Shown: one piece after another, positions 1 to 9,773 of the stretch
How positions within the stretch are numbered: position 1 is the first letter of the stretch
How the letters are laid out: each line of letters opens with the position of its first letter
Assembly: GCF_020535565.1 (NCBI RefSeq)
Contig: NZ_CP084758.1
Span: 1,763,501-1,827,500 of the forward strand
Direction of reading: 5' to 3'
Source: Shinella sp. XGS7
GTDB taxonomy: Bacteria > Pseudomonadota > Gammaproteobacteria > Burkholderiales > Burkholderiaceae_C
Length of the DNA: 64,000 nucleotides
Translations under genes and position numbers: made by a program
Notes under the pieces: model-generated
The model's input: only the letters and a program-made list of their open reading frames with translations
Told to the model about the DNA's origin: nothing
The model's database searches: none

Positions 1-1
1 C

Positions 2-1624
2 GGTGCCCACGGCGAAACCCCCTTCATGGCGCGCCAGGTTGGCGCGGCCGAGTCCCAGCGCAGCCAGGCCAGTGCCGCGGCCGACGAGGTGATGGCCCTG
101 CTGCAGCGGGTGGTCAGCCGCCAGGTGCAGGGCTTCGGCGCCGCGGCGCCCGGACCGAACTCGCACGCGCCCACCGAACCCATGCCCTATCCCCAGGGCG
201 GGGCCGGCGCGCCCAGCCTGGAGCAGGCCCGGCCCTCGCGCCTGTCGGCCGCCATCCACCATGCCCAAGAGGCCTTGCAGCGTCGCAGCCAGGCCAGCGC
301 GCCCGACATCGAGCTGCCGCCGGTGCAGCAGCTGGAAGAACTCAAGGCCCGCAACCAGGCTTTCAAGCAGGTGCTCAAGCAGGCGGCCGGCACGCCGGCC
401 GAGCGCGCCACCATCGAGATCGTGGCCCTGCTGTTCCAGAGCATCCTGCAGGAGGAACGCATCCCAGCCTCGGTGCGGGTCTGGTTCGCCCGCCTGCAGA
501 TGCCGGTGCTGCGGGTGGCGGTGAGCGAGCCCGAGTTCTTCGCCGAGGCCGACCATCCGGCCCGCGCCCTGATCGACCGCATGGGCTCCTGCGTGATGGG
601 CTTCAACACCCAGTCCGGCAGCGGGGTGGGCGAGGCCCTGGAGCGCGAGATCAAGCGCATCGTGCAGGTGGTCGAGGCCTATCCCGATACCGGCCGGCGT
701 GTGTTCCAGACCGTGCTCACCGAGTTCGAGAAGTTCCTCGATCACTATTTCGAGAACGAGAACCAGGCCTCCATGAAGGGCGTGTCCCTGGCCCAGCAGG
801 TGGAGCAGCGTGAGACCCTGGCCATCCAGTACACCATCGAGCTGCGCAAGATGCTCAACGAGGTGCCGGTGCAGGACGGGGTGCGCGAGTTCCTCTTCCA
901 GGTCTGGGCCGATGTGCTGGCGGTCACCGCCGTGCGCACCGGCGCCCAGTCCGAGGAGACCAAGGCCATGAAGCGCGCCGCGGCCGACCTGATCTGGTCG
1001 GCCAGCGCCAAGGTTTCGCGAGAGGAGCGTGCCGAGGTCATCCGCCGCCTGCCGCCCCTGCTCAAGACCCTGCGCGATGGCATGGGCCAGGCGGGGCTGC
1101 CCGGGAACAAGCAGGATGAGCAGATCCGCGCGCTGAACAACTTCCTGGCCGCGGCCTTCACGGCCAAGGCCGCCACCATCCCGCGCGAGCGCCTGGAAGA
1201 GCTGATGGACCAGCTCCAGGCCCTGGAAGCCCTGCTGCCCGAGGGCGGGGTGGAGATCAACGAATCCCTGGTGCGCGACATCTCGGGCCACGAGAGCGAG
1301 GACCTGGAGGTGGTGGCCGAGGGCGGCTCCACCCCCACGCCCGCCATGCTGGCCTGGGCGCGCGAGCTGCAGGTGGGCGGCTGGTACATGCTGGACTACC
1401 GTGGCCGCAATGAGGCCATGCAGCTGGCCTGGCGCGGCATGCGCCACCAGCTCACGCTCTTTGTCTCGCCCCAGGGGCGCGGCGTGCTGTTCCAGCTCAA
1501 CCGTCTGGCGGCCTTTCTGCAGGCCGGCCTGCTGCTGCCGGCGCAGGACGAGGCGCTCACCGTCAAGGCCACACGCAATGCCCTGGCCAAGCTGGATGCC
1601 GACCCCAACCGCCTGCTGAACTGA
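2..1624 (+). CDS. DUF1631 family protein, 5' end outside the window
   Basis: The reading frame is open to the left edge, so the N-terminus lies outside and the ATG at 26 is probably internal. The visible part is about 540 residues, soluble and charged, with no signal peptide or membrane segment. The order of conserved stretches matches the DUF1631 family as I remember it: a block around SEPEFFAEADHPAR, then EIKRIVQVVEAYPDTG, then the C-terminal GWYMLDYRGRNE and LTLFV segments, ending in a KLDADPNRLL tail. The family is common in Burkholderiales and sometimes mislabelled thymidine phosphorylase; its biochemical role is unknown to me. It converges on smg, with about 40 bases between the two stops. 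Confidence 0.8.
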   Translation, partial: GAHGETPFMARQVGAAESQRSQASAAADEVMALLQRVVSRQVQGFGAAAPGPNSHAPTEPMPYPQGGAGAPSLEQARPSRLSAAIHHAQEALQRRSQASAPDIELPPVQQLEELKARNQAFKQVLKQAAGTPAERATIEIVALLFQSILQEERIPASVRVWFARLQMPVLRVAVSEPEFFAEADHPARALIDRMGSCVMGFNTQSGSGVGEALEREIKRIVQVVEAYPDTGRRVFQTVLTEFEKFLDHYFENENQASMKGVSLAQQVEQRETLAIQYTIELRKMLNEVPVQDGVREFLFQVWADVLAVTAVRTGAQSEETKAMKRAAADLIWSASAKVSREERAEVIRRLPPLLKTLRDGMGQAGLPGNKQDEQIRALNNFLAAAFTAKAATIPRERLEELMDQLQALEALLPEGGVEINESLVRDISGHESEDLEVVAEGGSTPTPAMLAWARELQVGGWYMLDYRGRNEAMQLAWRGMRHQLTLFVSPQGRGVLFQLNRLAAFLQAGLLLPAQDEALTVKATRNALAKLDADPNRLLN

Positions 1625-1663
1625 GGCGCAGAGGCCCGCGGAACCGGCGGTGCCGGTGAGAGA

Positions 1664-2116
1664 TCAGTGGATCAGCCGGTCTTCCGGCGCGACGAAGAGC
1701 TCGTCCAGGATCAGGGCGTCGGGCTCCTCGCCCAGGCTCCAGAACACCATCAGCACGATGATCTTCAGATCTTCCAGGTCCAGCGGGGCGCCGGGAATGG
1801 CCATGGCGCGGTCGATGGCCATCTCGCGCATGGGCGGCGGCAGCACGCCGGCCGACTCCAGGAAGCTGACAAAGCCCACCGAGGCCTCGCCCAGGTGTTC
1901 CAGCTCCTCCTTGGAGTAGACGCGCAGGCTTTGCTTGCCCTGCTCGCCCTGGTAGCTCTGGGCCGCAGCGGCCAGGCCGTCCAGCCAGGACAGAGCCTCC
2001 TGGATTTCATCGCGTTCGAAGCCGACGGCCGAGAGTTTGCGGGTCAGCTGGGCGTGGTCCGGGCAGGCGTCGGGACGCCAATAGGTTTCGTAGAGATAGA
2101 CCAGCACGTCGAACAT
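1664..2116 (-). CDS. smg: Smg family protein (DUF494)
   Basis: This is a 150-residue protein starting MFDVLVYLYE, typical of Smg/DUF494. The frame stays open 93 bases further upstream, but that extension lacks family similarity, so the ATG at 2116 is preferred. The family is small, acidic and helical, found next to dprA and topA in beta- and gammaproteobacteria, and its function is not established. It is the last gene of a leftward block behind the lysM gene and dprA, with a gap of about 120 bases after dprA. The C-terminus contains the conserved ILDELFVAPEDRLIH-like ending. Confidence 0.88.
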   Translation of the reverse strand: MFDVLVYLYETYWRPDACPDHAQLTRKLSAVGFERDEIQEALSWLDGLAAAAQSYQGEQGKQSLRVYSKEELEHLGEASVGFVSFLESAGVLPPPMREMAIDRAMAIPGAPLDLEDLKIIVLMVFWSLGEEPDALILDELFVAPEDRLIH

Positions 2117-2237
2117 GGGCGCATGATACCCCAGGGCCCCAAAGCCCCTGCGGGCCATCTGGCGCTCGAAAACCCCGCTGTTTGGCCGGTTTCTGTGCAA
2201 TTTCGGCACGTTTTCGCGCGCCCGTCACGGTGCGCGT

Positions 2238-3359
2238 TCAGGCGCTGTGGCGGCGCTGGAAGAGCTGGCCCGGCAGGCGCGCCACCTCGCCCGCCAGCTC
2301 CAGTTCCAGCAGCAGGGCCGTGAGCTGGCCGGTGGGCCAGCCGCCCCGGGCCTGCAGCGCATCCAGCCCCACCGGGTCGTGGCCCAGGGCCGCCAGCAGG
2401 GCCTGGCGCTCGTCGCCGGGCGGCGCGGCGGACGCCTCTTCTTCCGGACACGCCGTGCTGTGTCTGACCGGGGCGGCGGCCGTGGGGCCGAGCTCGTCCA
2501 GCACATCCTGGGCGTTTTCCACCAGCTTGGCCCCCTCGCGCAGCAGGGCATGGCAGCCATGGCTCTGCAGCGCGTGGATGGAGCCGGGCACGGCAAAGAC
2601 CTCGCGGCCGGCCTCCACGGCCAGGCGGGCCGTGATCAGGGAGCCCGAGCGCAGCGCGGCCTCCACCACCAGGCAGCCGCGGGACAGACCGGCGATGATG
2701 CGGTTGCGGCGCGGGAAATTGGGCGGCAGGGGCGGCGTGCCCAGCGGGAACTCGCTCAGCAGCAGGCCCTCGCGGGCAATGCGCTGGCCCAGGGCCCGGT
2801 GGGCGGGCGGATAGAGTTCGTCCAGGCCGGTGCCCAGCACGGCGATGGTGCCGCCCGCGCCGGCCAGTGCGCCCTCGTGAGCCGCGCCGTCTATGCCCAG
2901 GGCCAGACCGGACACGATGCACAGCCCCGCCTCGCCCAGCTCGCGGGCCAGGCTGCGGGCATTGTCCCGGCCCTGGGCCGTGGGCTTGCGGCTGCCCACG
3001 ATGGCCAGGGCCGGCCGCGCCAGCAGCTCGGCGCGGCCTTCCAGATAGAGCAGGGGCGGCGGATCGGCGGTCTGCAGCAGCAGGGGCGGGTAGTCGGCGT
3101 CAGCCAGGCTCAGCAGGCGGCGCTGCGGGCCGGCCTGCAGCCAGGCCCCGCTGCGGCTCAGCAGCTCGGCCAGACCCTCGGGCTCCTGAGCCAGGGCGGC
3201 CGCCACGGCCGGGCTCAGCAGTTCGCGGTAGGCGGCCGGGCTGGCGGCCAGCACCTGCTCGGGCGTGCCCAGGGCGGCCAGCAGGCGGCGCTGGGCCGCC
3301 GGCCCCAGGCCGGGCGTGAGCTGCAGGCGCAGCCAGGCGGCGAGTTCGCGGCGCTCCAT
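2238..3359 (-). CDS. dprA: DNA-processing protein DprA
   Basis: DprA binds incoming single-stranded DNA during natural transformation and loads RecA. The 373-residue product has an N-terminal SAM-like helical region, a Rossmann-type core (IVGSRKPTAQG, IVSGLALGIDGAAHEGAL, IAVLGTGLDELYPPAHR, FPRRNRIIAGLS, SGSLITARLA) and a C-terminal winged-helix region from about residue 305 (LLAALGHDPVGLDAL). The start at 3359 (MERRELAAWL) is chosen over an in-frame extension because the family begins here. It follows the lysM gene by only 16 bases, so the two are probably cotranscribed. The cytosolic location fits the absence of a signal peptide. Confidence 0.95.
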   Translation of the reverse strand: MERRELAAWLRLQLTPGLGPAAQRRLLAALGTPEQVLAASPAAYRELLSPAVAAALAQEPEGLAELLSRSGAWLQAGPQRRLLSLADADYPPLLLQTADPPPLLYLEGRAELLARPALAIVGSRKPTAQGRDNARSLARELGEAGLCIVSGLALGIDGAAHEGALAGAGGTIAVLGTGLDELYPPAHRALGQRIAREGLLLSEFPLGTPPLPPNFPRRNRIIAGLSRGCLVVEAALRSGSLITARLAVEAGREVFAVPGSIHALQSHGCHALLREGAKLVENAQDVLDELGPTAAAPVRHSTACPEEEASAAPPGDERQALLAALGHDPVGLDALQARGGWPTGQLTALLLELELAGEVARLPGQLFQRRHSA

Positions 3360-3375
3360 CACGGCGCCGCCCCAC

Positions 3376-4539
3376 TCAGGGCTGGGTGAAGCGGTCCCCG
3401 GCGCCCACGGGTTCCTGGACCGAGATGATGAGTGCGTAGGACACGCGCTCATAGGTCTGGAAGACGAAGAGCACGCCGTGTCGCTCGTCGGGCAGCTTGA
3501 TCTCCTCGCGCTTCTCGCCACTGCGGTCGGTCACGCGGCGGCCATCGCGCCACAGGGCCAGAACATGGCCGCGCTCCAGGCCGTCGCGGGTGCCACGGTT
3601 CAGGGCCACGATCTGGTTTTGACCGGCGCTCAGCGCGTCGCCGTAGATGGAGACGATCTGGCCGGCCACCGGCTTGGCCGGGGCGTGCGGCACATAGCGC
3701 GTGAAATTGCGCTGCGGCACCGGCGAGAGCCGGTCACCCACGCCGATCTCCTGCTTGTTGGACAGGATGCGCAGCGTGGCGGGCACGATCTCGGTCTTGC
3801 CGTCGGCCACCGGGCGGTTCTCGGCGGCGCGCGTGAGCTCGGCCGTGCCCAGATAGGGGGCCTCATAGCCCAGGATCTCGCGGGTGCTGGGGTCGCGCAG
3901 GGGGCGGCTGTTGCGGAAGATCCGGTAGTCCGTAGCCTGGCTCAGGTCGCCGCGGGCATAGGCCGCGTCGCCCTTGGACAGCATGACCCGACCCTCCTGG
4001 GCGGCCACGATGCGCGGGGCGCGCGCCAGCTCATCGGTGTCGAAGACGATGGCCTCGCTCAGGAAGGGCTCGATCAGGTGCTGGGGGATGGCCGTGATCG
4101 GGTTGGCATCCTGGGGGGTGGCGCGGATCTGCGGGCTGAGCTTGACCGTGCCGTCTGTGCCGCCGCCGCCGCCGCGGTTCTGGGCCAGCTGCAGCAGGGC
4201 GCGGCCATCGCGCTTGACCAGCAGCAAGACCTGGCCCGGGTAGATCAGGTGGGGGTTGGCGATCTGGTCGCGGTTCATGCCCCAGAGCTCGGGCCAGCGC
4301 CAGGGGCTGGTCAGGAAGAGCTTGGAGATATCCCAGAGCGTGTCGCCGGGCTTGACGGTGTGGGACTCCGGCGCATTGGGCGAGAGTTCCGAGAGCGGCA
4401 CGCCGGCCTGGGCGACCTGCTCGGCGGTTTGACGCTGGCCGGGGGTGACGGGGTAGTTGACCGCCAGGGCGGGCGCACTCAGCAGGGCCGCTGCCAGGGG
4501 CAGCAGGGGCATGAACTGGCTGTAACGCCTCTGGGTCAT
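3376..4539 (-). CDS. LysM peptidoglycan-binding domain protein, secreted
   Basis: This 387-residue protein starts [10 protein letters not shown], with a signal peptide ending near ALLSAPALA (about residue 27). A LysM domain follows at about residues 60-110 ([16 protein letters not shown] and [13 protein letters not shown]), which should bind peptidoglycan in the periplasm. The rest, rich in beta-strand-like segments, has no enzyme motif I recognise. The same arrangement (lysM, dprA and smg leftward, def-fmt rightward) is a common Burkholderiales neighbourhood. The ATG at 4539 is chosen because it directly precedes the signal peptide; the longer open frame upstream is not hydrophobic. The 250-base gap to def must carry both divergent promoters. 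Confidence 0.85.
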   Translation of the reverse strand: MTQRRYSQFMPLLPLAAALLSAPALAVNYPVTPGQRQTAEQVAQAGVPLSELSPNAPESHTVKPGDTLWDISKLFLTSPWRWPELWGMNRDQIANPHLIYPGQVLLLVKRDGRALLQLAQNRGGGGGTDGTVKLSPQIRATPQDANPITAIPQHLIEPFLSEAIVFDTDELARAPRIVAAQEGRVMLSKGDAAYARGDLSQATDYRIFRNSRPLRDPSTREILGYEAPYLGTAELTRAAENRPVADGKTEIVPATLRILSNKQEIGVGDRLSPVPQRNFTRYVPHAPAKPVAGQIVSIYGDALSAGQNQIVALNRGTRDGLERGHVLALWRDGRRVTDRSGEKREEIKLPDERHGVLFVFQTYERVSYALIISVQEPVGAGDRFTQP

Positions 4540-4790
4540 CAAACTCGCTCCCGCGCCGGGTGTCCCGCTGCAGCCGGGCTGGCGCTGTCTCATTGAAAAG
4601 GGGTGATAAGGCCTCAGCTGGGAGGCACAGGCCAAGATCGGCGAAAATCCGCCCTGGCTTGAGGGGATTCTGCCCAGATTCACAGGTGGTCGCAATGAAC
4701 GCGCTCCACCCGGCGGGGCTCTTGCAAGCGCTTACAAACGCGGCGTTGTGCATAGTCCACAGCGCCCGCCCAACCCTGAAGATCTTGTCC

Positions 4791-5321
4791 ATGGCGATCC
4801 TGAACATCCTGCGTTATCCCGATGCCCGTCTGCACACCGTGGCCAAACCGGTGGCCGCGGTTGACGCGCGCATCCAGCAACTCGCCGACGACATGCTGGA
4901 AACCATGTACGCCGCCGAGGGCGTGGGCCTGGCCGCCACCCAGGTGGATGTGCACGAGCGGGTGCTGGTGATGGACACCTCCGAAGGCCGCAACGAGCCC
5001 CGCGTGCTGATCAACCCCGAAATCGTCGAGGCCAGCAGCCAGATGAGCGAGGGCGAGGAGGGCTGCCTCTCCGTGCCCACCATCTATGACAAGGTGCCTC
5101 GCCACACCAAGGTCAAGGTGCGCGCACTCGACCGCGAAGGCCAGCCCTACGAGTTCGAGGCCGAGGGCCTGCTGGCGGTTTGCGTGCAGCATGAGATGGA
5201 CCATCTGCTGGGCAAGGTCTTCGTGGAATACCTGAGCCCGCTCAAGCGCGAGCGCATCAAGACCAAGCTGGCCAAGAAGGGCCGCGAAGAGCAGCAGGCC
5301 GCCCAGGCCCGCCGCCGCTGA
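4791..5321 (+). CDS. def: Peptide deformylase
   Basis: This metalloenzyme removes the formyl group from the N-terminal formylmethionine of new proteins at the ribosome. All three family motifs are visible in the 176-residue product: GVGLAATQV (motif 1), EGCLS (motif 2, metal-ligand Cys) and QHEMDHLLG (motif 3, HExxH). The start [11 protein letters not shown] at 4791 is the usual N-terminus; the frame upstream is open but not conserved. It is followed by fmt after 10 bases, the classic def-fmt operon, so the formylating and deformylating activities are made together. The C-terminal tail is Lys/Arg/Gln rich. Confidence 0.97.
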   Translation: MAILNILRYPDARLHTVAKPVAAVDARIQQLADDMLETMYAAEGVGLAATQVDVHERVLVMDTSEGRNEPRVLINPEIVEASSQMSEGEEGCLSVPTIYDKVPRHTKVKVRALDREGQPYEFEAEGLLAVCVQHEMDHLLGKVFVEYLSPLKRERIKTKLAKKGREEQQAAQARRR

Positions 5322-5331
5322 GGCCGCCGCG

Positions 5332-6279
5332 ATGCGCGTCGTCTTTGCCGGCACGCCCGAGTTTGCCCGGGTGGCGCTGGAGCGCCTGCAGGCCGCGGGT
5401 TTCGAGATCCCGCTGGTGCTGACCCAGCCCGACCGGCCCGCCGGCCGCGGCATGAAGCTGCAGGCTTCGCCGGTCAAGCAGTTCGCGCTGGAGCAGGGCA
5501 TCGCCGTGGCCCAGCCGCGCAGCCTGCGTCTGGATGGCAAGTTCCCCGATGAGGCCGAGGCCGGCCGCCAGGCCCTGCTGGAGGCCCGCCCCGATGTGAT
5601 GGTGGTGGCCGCCTATGGCCTGATCCTGCCGCAATGGGTGCTGGACCTGCCGCGCCTGGGTTGCCTGAACATCCACGCCTCCCTGCTGCCGCGCTGGCGC
5701 GGCGCCGCGCCCATCCACCGCGCCATCGAGGCCGGCGACGCCGAAACCGGCATCACCATCATGCAGATGGATGCGGGCCTGGACACCGGCGACATGCTGC
5801 TGATCGAACGCGAGCCCATCCGCGCCGAGGACACGACCGCCAGTCTGCACGACCGCCTGGCCGCCCTGGGCGGGCGCCTGATCGTCGAGGCCCTGGAGCT
5901 GGCCGCCTGTGGCGGTCTGCAAGCCACGCCCCAGCCCGAGGCGGGCGTGAACTACGCCCACAAGATCGAGAAGGCCGAGAGCGCCATCGACTGGCAGCAG
6001 GATGCCGCCCAGATTGCGCGCCGCCTGCGTGCCTTCGACCCCTTCCCGGGCGGCCAGGCCCAGCTGGAGGGCGAAACCCTCAAGATCTGGCGTGCCGAGC
6101 CGGCCGAGGGCGCGGGCGCGCCCGGCGAGGTGCTGGCGGCGGAGGCCGGCAGCCTCGTGGTGGCCTGCGGCCAGGGCGCGCTGCGCCTGCTGGAGCTGCA
6201 GCGCGCCGGCGGCAAGCGCCTGGGGGCCGCGGCCTTTCTGCAGTCCCGCCCCATTGCGCCAGGCAGCCGCCTGGCTTGA
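5332..6279 (+). CDS. fmt: Methionyl-tRNA formyltransferase
   Basis: Fmt transfers a formyl group from 10-formyl-THF to initiator Met-tRNA. The 315-residue protein has the N-terminal Rossmann-like formyltransferase fold ([21 protein letters not shown]), the catalytic [15 protein letters not shown] segment near residues 109-123 with Asn and His in place, and the Asp-containing [13 protein letters not shown]-terminal OB-like tRNA-binding domain runs from about residue 207. It is the second gene of the def-fmt operon and has the usual family length. Confidence 0.97.
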   Translation: MRVVFAGTPEFARVALERLQAAGFEIPLVLTQPDRPAGRGMKLQASPVKQFALEQGIAVAQPRSLRLDGKFPDEAEAGRQALLEARPDVMVVAAYGLILPQWVLDLPRLGCLNIHASLLPRWRGAAPIHRAIEAGDAETGITIMQMDAGLDTGDMLLIEREPIRAEDTTASLHDRLAALGGRLIVEALELAACGGLQATPQPEAGVNYAHKIEKAESAIDWQQDAAQIARRLRAFDPFPGGQAQLEGETLKIWRAEPAEGAGAPGEVLAAEAGSLVVACGQGALRLLELQRAGGKRLGAAAFLQSRPIAPGSRLA

Positions 6280-6332
6280 ATTGCCGGGGCCCGGCCCCAT
6301 CTGATCCGCTCCAGTCCTAGGAGGAAAAAGCC

Positions 6333-7187
6333 ATGTTCAATCTGATGAAGACCGCCATCCTGATGGCCGCCATCACTGCCTTGTTCATGGCCATCGGCTC
6401 CCTGCTGGGCGGCCAGCAGGGCATGCTGCTGGCCCTGGTGGTGGCCCTGGGCATGAATTTCTTCAGCTACTGGTTCTCGGACAAGATGGTGCTGAAGATG
6501 TACAACGCCCGCGAGGTGGACGCGAGTTCGGCCCCGCAGTTCTACGCCATGGTGCAGGAGCTGGCCGCCAAGGCCCAGCTGCCCATGCCCAAGGTCTACA
6601 TCATCGACGAGAACGCGCCCAACGCCTTTGCCACCGGCCGCAACCCCGAGCATGCCGCCGTGGCCGCGACCACGGGCATCATGCGCGTGCTCTCCGAGCG
6701 CGAGCTGCGCGGCGTGATGGCGCATGAGCTGGCCCATGTGAAGCACCGCGACATCCTGATCTCCACCGTCAGCGCCACCATGGCCGGTGCCATCTCCATG
6801 CTGGCCAATTTCGCCATGTTCTTCAGCCCGCGCGACAGCGAGGGCCGGCCGGCCAATCCCATCGTGGGCCTGCTGGTGGCCATCCTGGCGCCCATCGCGG
6901 CCAGCCTGATCCAGATGGCGATCAGCCGCGCCCGCGAGTTCGAGGCCGACCGCGGCGGCGCCGAGATCTCGGGCGACCCGCGCGCCCTGGCCTCGGCCCT
7001 GGACAAGATCCAGCGCTACGCCCAGGGCATCCCCCTGGAGGCGGCCGAGCGCCACCCCGAAACCGCCCAGATGATGATCATGAACCCGCTCTCGGGCGGC
7101 GGGCTCAAAGGCCTGTTCAGCACCCACCCCGCCACCGAGGAGCGCATCGCGCGCCTGATGGCCCTGGCCAACGGCAGCGGCCGCTGA
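6333..7187 (+). CDS. htpX: Protease HtpX
   Basis: HtpX is an inner-membrane zinc metalloprotease that degrades damaged membrane proteins. The 284-residue protein has two N-terminal membrane segments (about residues 7-50), the zinc site HELAH (about 131-135) and the downstream Glu in EFEADR, plus two further hydrophobic segments around residues 145-195. A strong Shine-Dalgarno sequence (AGGAGG) lies just before the ATG. In many proteobacteria htpX is under heat-shock or Cpx control; I see no clear site here. It follows fmt by about 50 bases and may be partly cotranscribed with def-fmt. Confidence 0.96.
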   Translation: MFNLMKTAILMAAITALFMAIGSLLGGQQGMLLALVVALGMNFFSYWFSDKMVLKMYNAREVDASSAPQFYAMVQELAAKAQLPMPKVYIIDENAPNAFATGRNPEHAAVAATTGIMRVLSERELRGVMAHELAHVKHRDILISTVSATMAGAISMLANFAMFFSPRDSEGRPANPIVGLLVAILAPIAASLIQMAISRAREFEADRGGAEISGDPRALASALDKIQRYAQGIPLEAAERHPETAQMMIMNPLSGGGLKGLFSTHPATEERIARLMALANGSGR

Positions 7188-7243
7188 GCGGCCTCGAGCT
7201 CGGGCGGGCTCAAGACCCGACCCCGGGCGCCGATAATGAAGCG

Positions 7244-7630
7244 ATGAAGCGCGCTTCCCCCCTGCTGACGATGCTGCTCCCCGGTCTGGCCCTGCTGCTG
7301 GCCGGCTGCGAGCAACTGGGCATCGAGGACCCGGCCAAGGTGGCCGCCGCCAAGGAGGCCGAGGGCAAGGCCGTGGGCAGCGCCTGCCGCCATGCCATGC
7401 GCGCCATCGAGGACTGCTATGTGCTCAACCCCAAGGCGCAGAAGGCGGCGGTCTTCGCCGGCTGGCGCGAGATGGACGAGTACATGCGGGAAAACAAGCT
7501 GGAGGGCGTGACGCCCCAGGTGCCCCGCCCCGGGGCCTCCAAGCCCGCCAGCAGCGACGAGGCCATCGAGACCGAGCCCAAGGGCGCGGCCCGCGAGCGC
7601 AGCAGCGGCGGCAACAGCAAGTCGCACTGA
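7244..7630 (+). CDS. Small predicted lipoprotein, function unknown
   Basis: This 128-residue product has a short lipoprotein signal peptide and a lipobox (LLLAGC, Cys at about 23), so it is expected to be lipid-anchored. The mature part has two further Cys residues (in GSACRHA and EDCYVLN) that could form a disulphide, then a low-complexity Pro/Ser/Glu/Gly-rich tail. I recognise no domain. It sits alone between htpX and the head-GIN protein gene, all on the plus strand. Confidence 0.75.
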   Translation: MKRASPLLTMLLPGLALLLAGCEQLGIEDPAKVAAAKEAEGKAVGSACRHAMRAIEDCYVLNPKAQKAAVFAGWREMDEYMRENKLEGVTPQVPRPGASKPASSDEAIETEPKGAARERSSGGNSKSH

Positions 7631-7742
7631 GCCGCAGTTCGGCCCTGCCGTGCTGCACTTGGTCGCGGCGCCGGCGTGGCCGGTCTGCCGGCACGGCATC
7701 ATGCGCAGCATCAACCACAAACGCTGCCGCAGGAGGCTCGCC

Positions 7743-8510
7743 ATGAACCGCAACAAGACCCGCCGCCACCTCGTTCTGGGCGCCCTGGCCCTGGGCCTGG
7801 CCGCCGGTGCCCAGGCCTGGACCTGGAATCTGGGCAGCGGCGAACGCGTGGACGGCAATGGAGAGTCGGGCAGCGAGAGCCGCACGCCGGGCGCCTTCGA
7901 GGCCATCCGCCTGAGCGGCAGCTTCAAGCTCAAGGTGCATCAGGCCGGGGCCGACACGGTGGAAATCAGCGCCGACAAGAATCTGCTGCCCTATGTCGAG
8001 ACCCGGGTGATCGAGGGCAAGGAAGGGCTCAAGACCCTGGAGATCGCGCCCAAGAAGGGCTACCGCCTCAACGGCCGCCAGCCGGTGCAGCTGAATGTGG
8101 GCATGGTGGTGCTGCGCCGCCTGACGGTGGACGGCAGCGGTGATGTCCGCGTGGATGGCATGAAGACCCCGGGTCTGGTGGCGACCGTGGCCGGCTCGGG
8201 CGATGTGGCACTGAATGAGCTCTTCAGCGAGGAGCTCTCGCTCAGTGTGGCGGGCTCGGGGGACATCCTGGCCCAGGGCCGTGTCAACACGCTCAGGGTC
8301 TCGCTCGCCGGCAGCGGCGACGTCAAGGCCGCCGATCTGGCGGCCGACGAGGTGCGGGTCAGTGTGGCAGGCAGCGGCGATGTGCTGGTGCAGGCCAACA
8401 AGCTGCTCAAGGCCTCGATCGCCGGCTCGGGCGATGTGCGCTACCGCGGCAACCCCCAGGTCTCCAGCTCGGTGGCCGGCAGCGGTTCCATCAAGCCGAT
8501 GAGCCGCTGA
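7743..8510 (+). CDS. Head-GIN domain protein (DUF2807), exported
   Basis: This is a 255-residue protein with a signal peptide ending near AGAQA (about 25) and a Shine-Dalgarno sequence (AGGAGG) before the ATG at 7743. From about residue 35 it matches the DUF2807/GIN beta-solenoid family: a strand-rich region followed by seven short repeats with the core GSGD or GSGS (VDGSGDV, VAGSGDV, VAGSGDI, LAGSGDV, VAGSGDV, IAGSGDV, VAGSGSI). Each repeat probably forms one turn of a right-handed beta-helix. The family is called a putative autotransporter adhesin in some databases, but the function is unproven. It is likely periplasmic or surface-exposed. Confidence 0.85.
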   Translation: MNRNKTRRHLVLGALALGLAAGAQAWTWNLGSGERVDGNGESGSESRTPGAFEAIRLSGSFKLKVHQAGADTVEISADKNLLPYVETRVIEGKEGLKTLEIAPKKGYRLNGRQPVQLNVGMVVLRRLTVDGSGDVRVDGMKTPGLVATVAGSGDVALNELFSEELSLSVAGSGDILAQGRVNTLRVSLAGSGDVKAADLAADEVRVSVAGSGDVLVQANKLLKASIAGSGDVRYRGNPQVSSSVAGSGSIKPMSR

Positions 8511-8613
8511 TGCGGGCCCCGGCTGCGGCGTGCCCGCCACGCCGGGCCTGCCGCGGATCGCCTTGCGCACAGGCCCGCGCGCGCCAAACCCGGCCGGCCC
8601 CGACAATGGGCGC

Positions 8614-9339
8614 ATGACGCCACATTGGTCCACCATCGCCCAGCACCCCGAGTTCCGCCGGGGCGCGCGGGACATGATGGGCATCACCCTGGGCATCTCG
8701 GCCTGGGGTCTGGTCACCGGCGTGGCCATGGTCAAGAGCGGGCTGTCCGTGCCCCTGGCCCTGCTGATGAGCTTCGTGGTCTTCGCCGGCAGCTCCCAGC
8801 TGGCCTCGCTGCCGCTGATCGCGGCCGGCGCCCCGATGTGGGTGCTCTGGGCCACGGCCTTCTGCGTCAATCTGCGCTTCGTGATCTTCAGCACCCAGTG
8901 GCGCCAGTACTTCGGCCACCTGCCGCGCGCCTACCGCCTGCGCATCGCCTACTTCGCCGCGGATCTCAATTACGTGGCCTTCCTCAAGCGTTTCCCGGAC
9001 GGCAAGCCCGCGCCCGAGCAGGAGCCCTATTTCTGGGGCGGGGTGGCCCTGAACTGGAGCGCCTGGCAGATCCCCTCGGTGCTCGGCATCCTGCTGGCCA
9101 ACCATGTGCCCACGCAGTGGGGCCTGGGCTTCGCGGGCGTGCTGGCCCTGCTGGGCCTGTCCTACTCCCTGCTGAAGGACCGCAACACCTGGGTCTCGGC
9201 CGCCGTGGCCGGCTGTGCGGCGGTGGCGGCCTATGCCTTGCCGCTGCGCCTGAACATCCTGGTGGCCATCGCGGCCGCCGTGGCCGCCGGCCTGCTGCTG
9301 GAGAAGTGGTTGCCCGAGACGAGGAGGACGCCGGCATGA
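8614..9339 (+). CDS. azlC: AzlC family branched-chain amino acid exporter, large subunit
   Basis: This is a 241-residue integral membrane protein with several hydrophobic segments, among them GMMGITLGISAWGL-like and LLMSFVVFAGSSQLASL. The FAGSSQL motif is typical of AzlC/YgaZ. AzlC and AzlD together export branched-chain amino acids or analogues; the substrate in this organism is inferred. The ATG at 8614 gives the family-length N-terminus. The next gene, azlD, starts inside this stop codon (ATGA overlap), implying translational coupling. Confidence 0.9.
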   Translation: MTPHWSTIAQHPEFRRGARDMMGITLGISAWGLVTGVAMVKSGLSVPLALLMSFVVFAGSSQLASLPLIAAGAPMWVLWATAFCVNLRFVIFSTQWRQYFGHLPRAYRLRIAYFAADLNYVAFLKRFPDGKPAPEQEPYFWGGVALNWSAWQIPSVLGILLANHVPTQWGLGFAGVLALLGLSYSLLKDRNTWVSAAVAGCAAVAAYALPLRLNILVAIAAAVAAGLLLEKWLPETRRTPA

Positions 9340-9665
9340 GCACCTGGGAAACCGTGCTGGCCATCCTCGGCATGGGCCTGATCACCCTGCTGACCCGGGC
9401 CTTCTTCCTGATCCCCAAGCAGGAACTGCCCCTGCCCGACTGGCTCAAGGACGGCCTGCGCTATGCGCCGCTGGCCGCGCTGGCGGCCGTGATCGTGCCC
9501 GAGATCGTGATGAGCAACGGCCAGCTGATCAGCACCTGGCAAGACGCGCGGCTCTATGCCACCGCCGTGGGCACGGTCTACTTCTTCTGGCGCGGCGGCA
9601 TCCTGGGCACCATCATCAGCGGCACGGCGGTGATGCTGGCCCTGCGCATCGGTCTGGGCTGGTAA
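9336..9665 (+). CDS. azlD: AzlD family branched-chain amino acid exporter, small subunit
   Basis: This is a 109-residue, mostly hydrophobic protein with three to four membrane segments. The TRAFFLIP and PLAALAAVIVPEI motifs are typical of AzlD/YgaH. It starts at the ATG of an ATGA overlap with azlC, preceded by a GAGGAGG Shine-Dalgarno sequence inside the end of azlC. It should form the exporter complex with AzlC in the inner membrane. Confidence 0.9.
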   Translation: MSTWETVLAILGMGLITLLTRAFFLIPKQELPLPDWLKDGLRYAPLAALAAVIVPEIVMSNGQLISTWQDARLYATAVGTVYFFWRGGILGTIISGTAVMLALRIGLGW

Positions 9666-9773
9666 CCCGGATGTTGTCCGGCCCCGGGCCGGCCGCTTGG
9701 TAAGCTTGAGGGTGATGCGGCACCGGGACGGTGCCCGACCGGTTTCTCAACTCCAAGCGTCTTTCCTCTGATC

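Noticed and set aside
8100-8500. The repeated GSGD segments as a nucleotide repeat array or CRISPR
   Set aside because: The repeats are at protein level with varying DNA, lie in frame inside the head-GIN gene and have no constant spacer.
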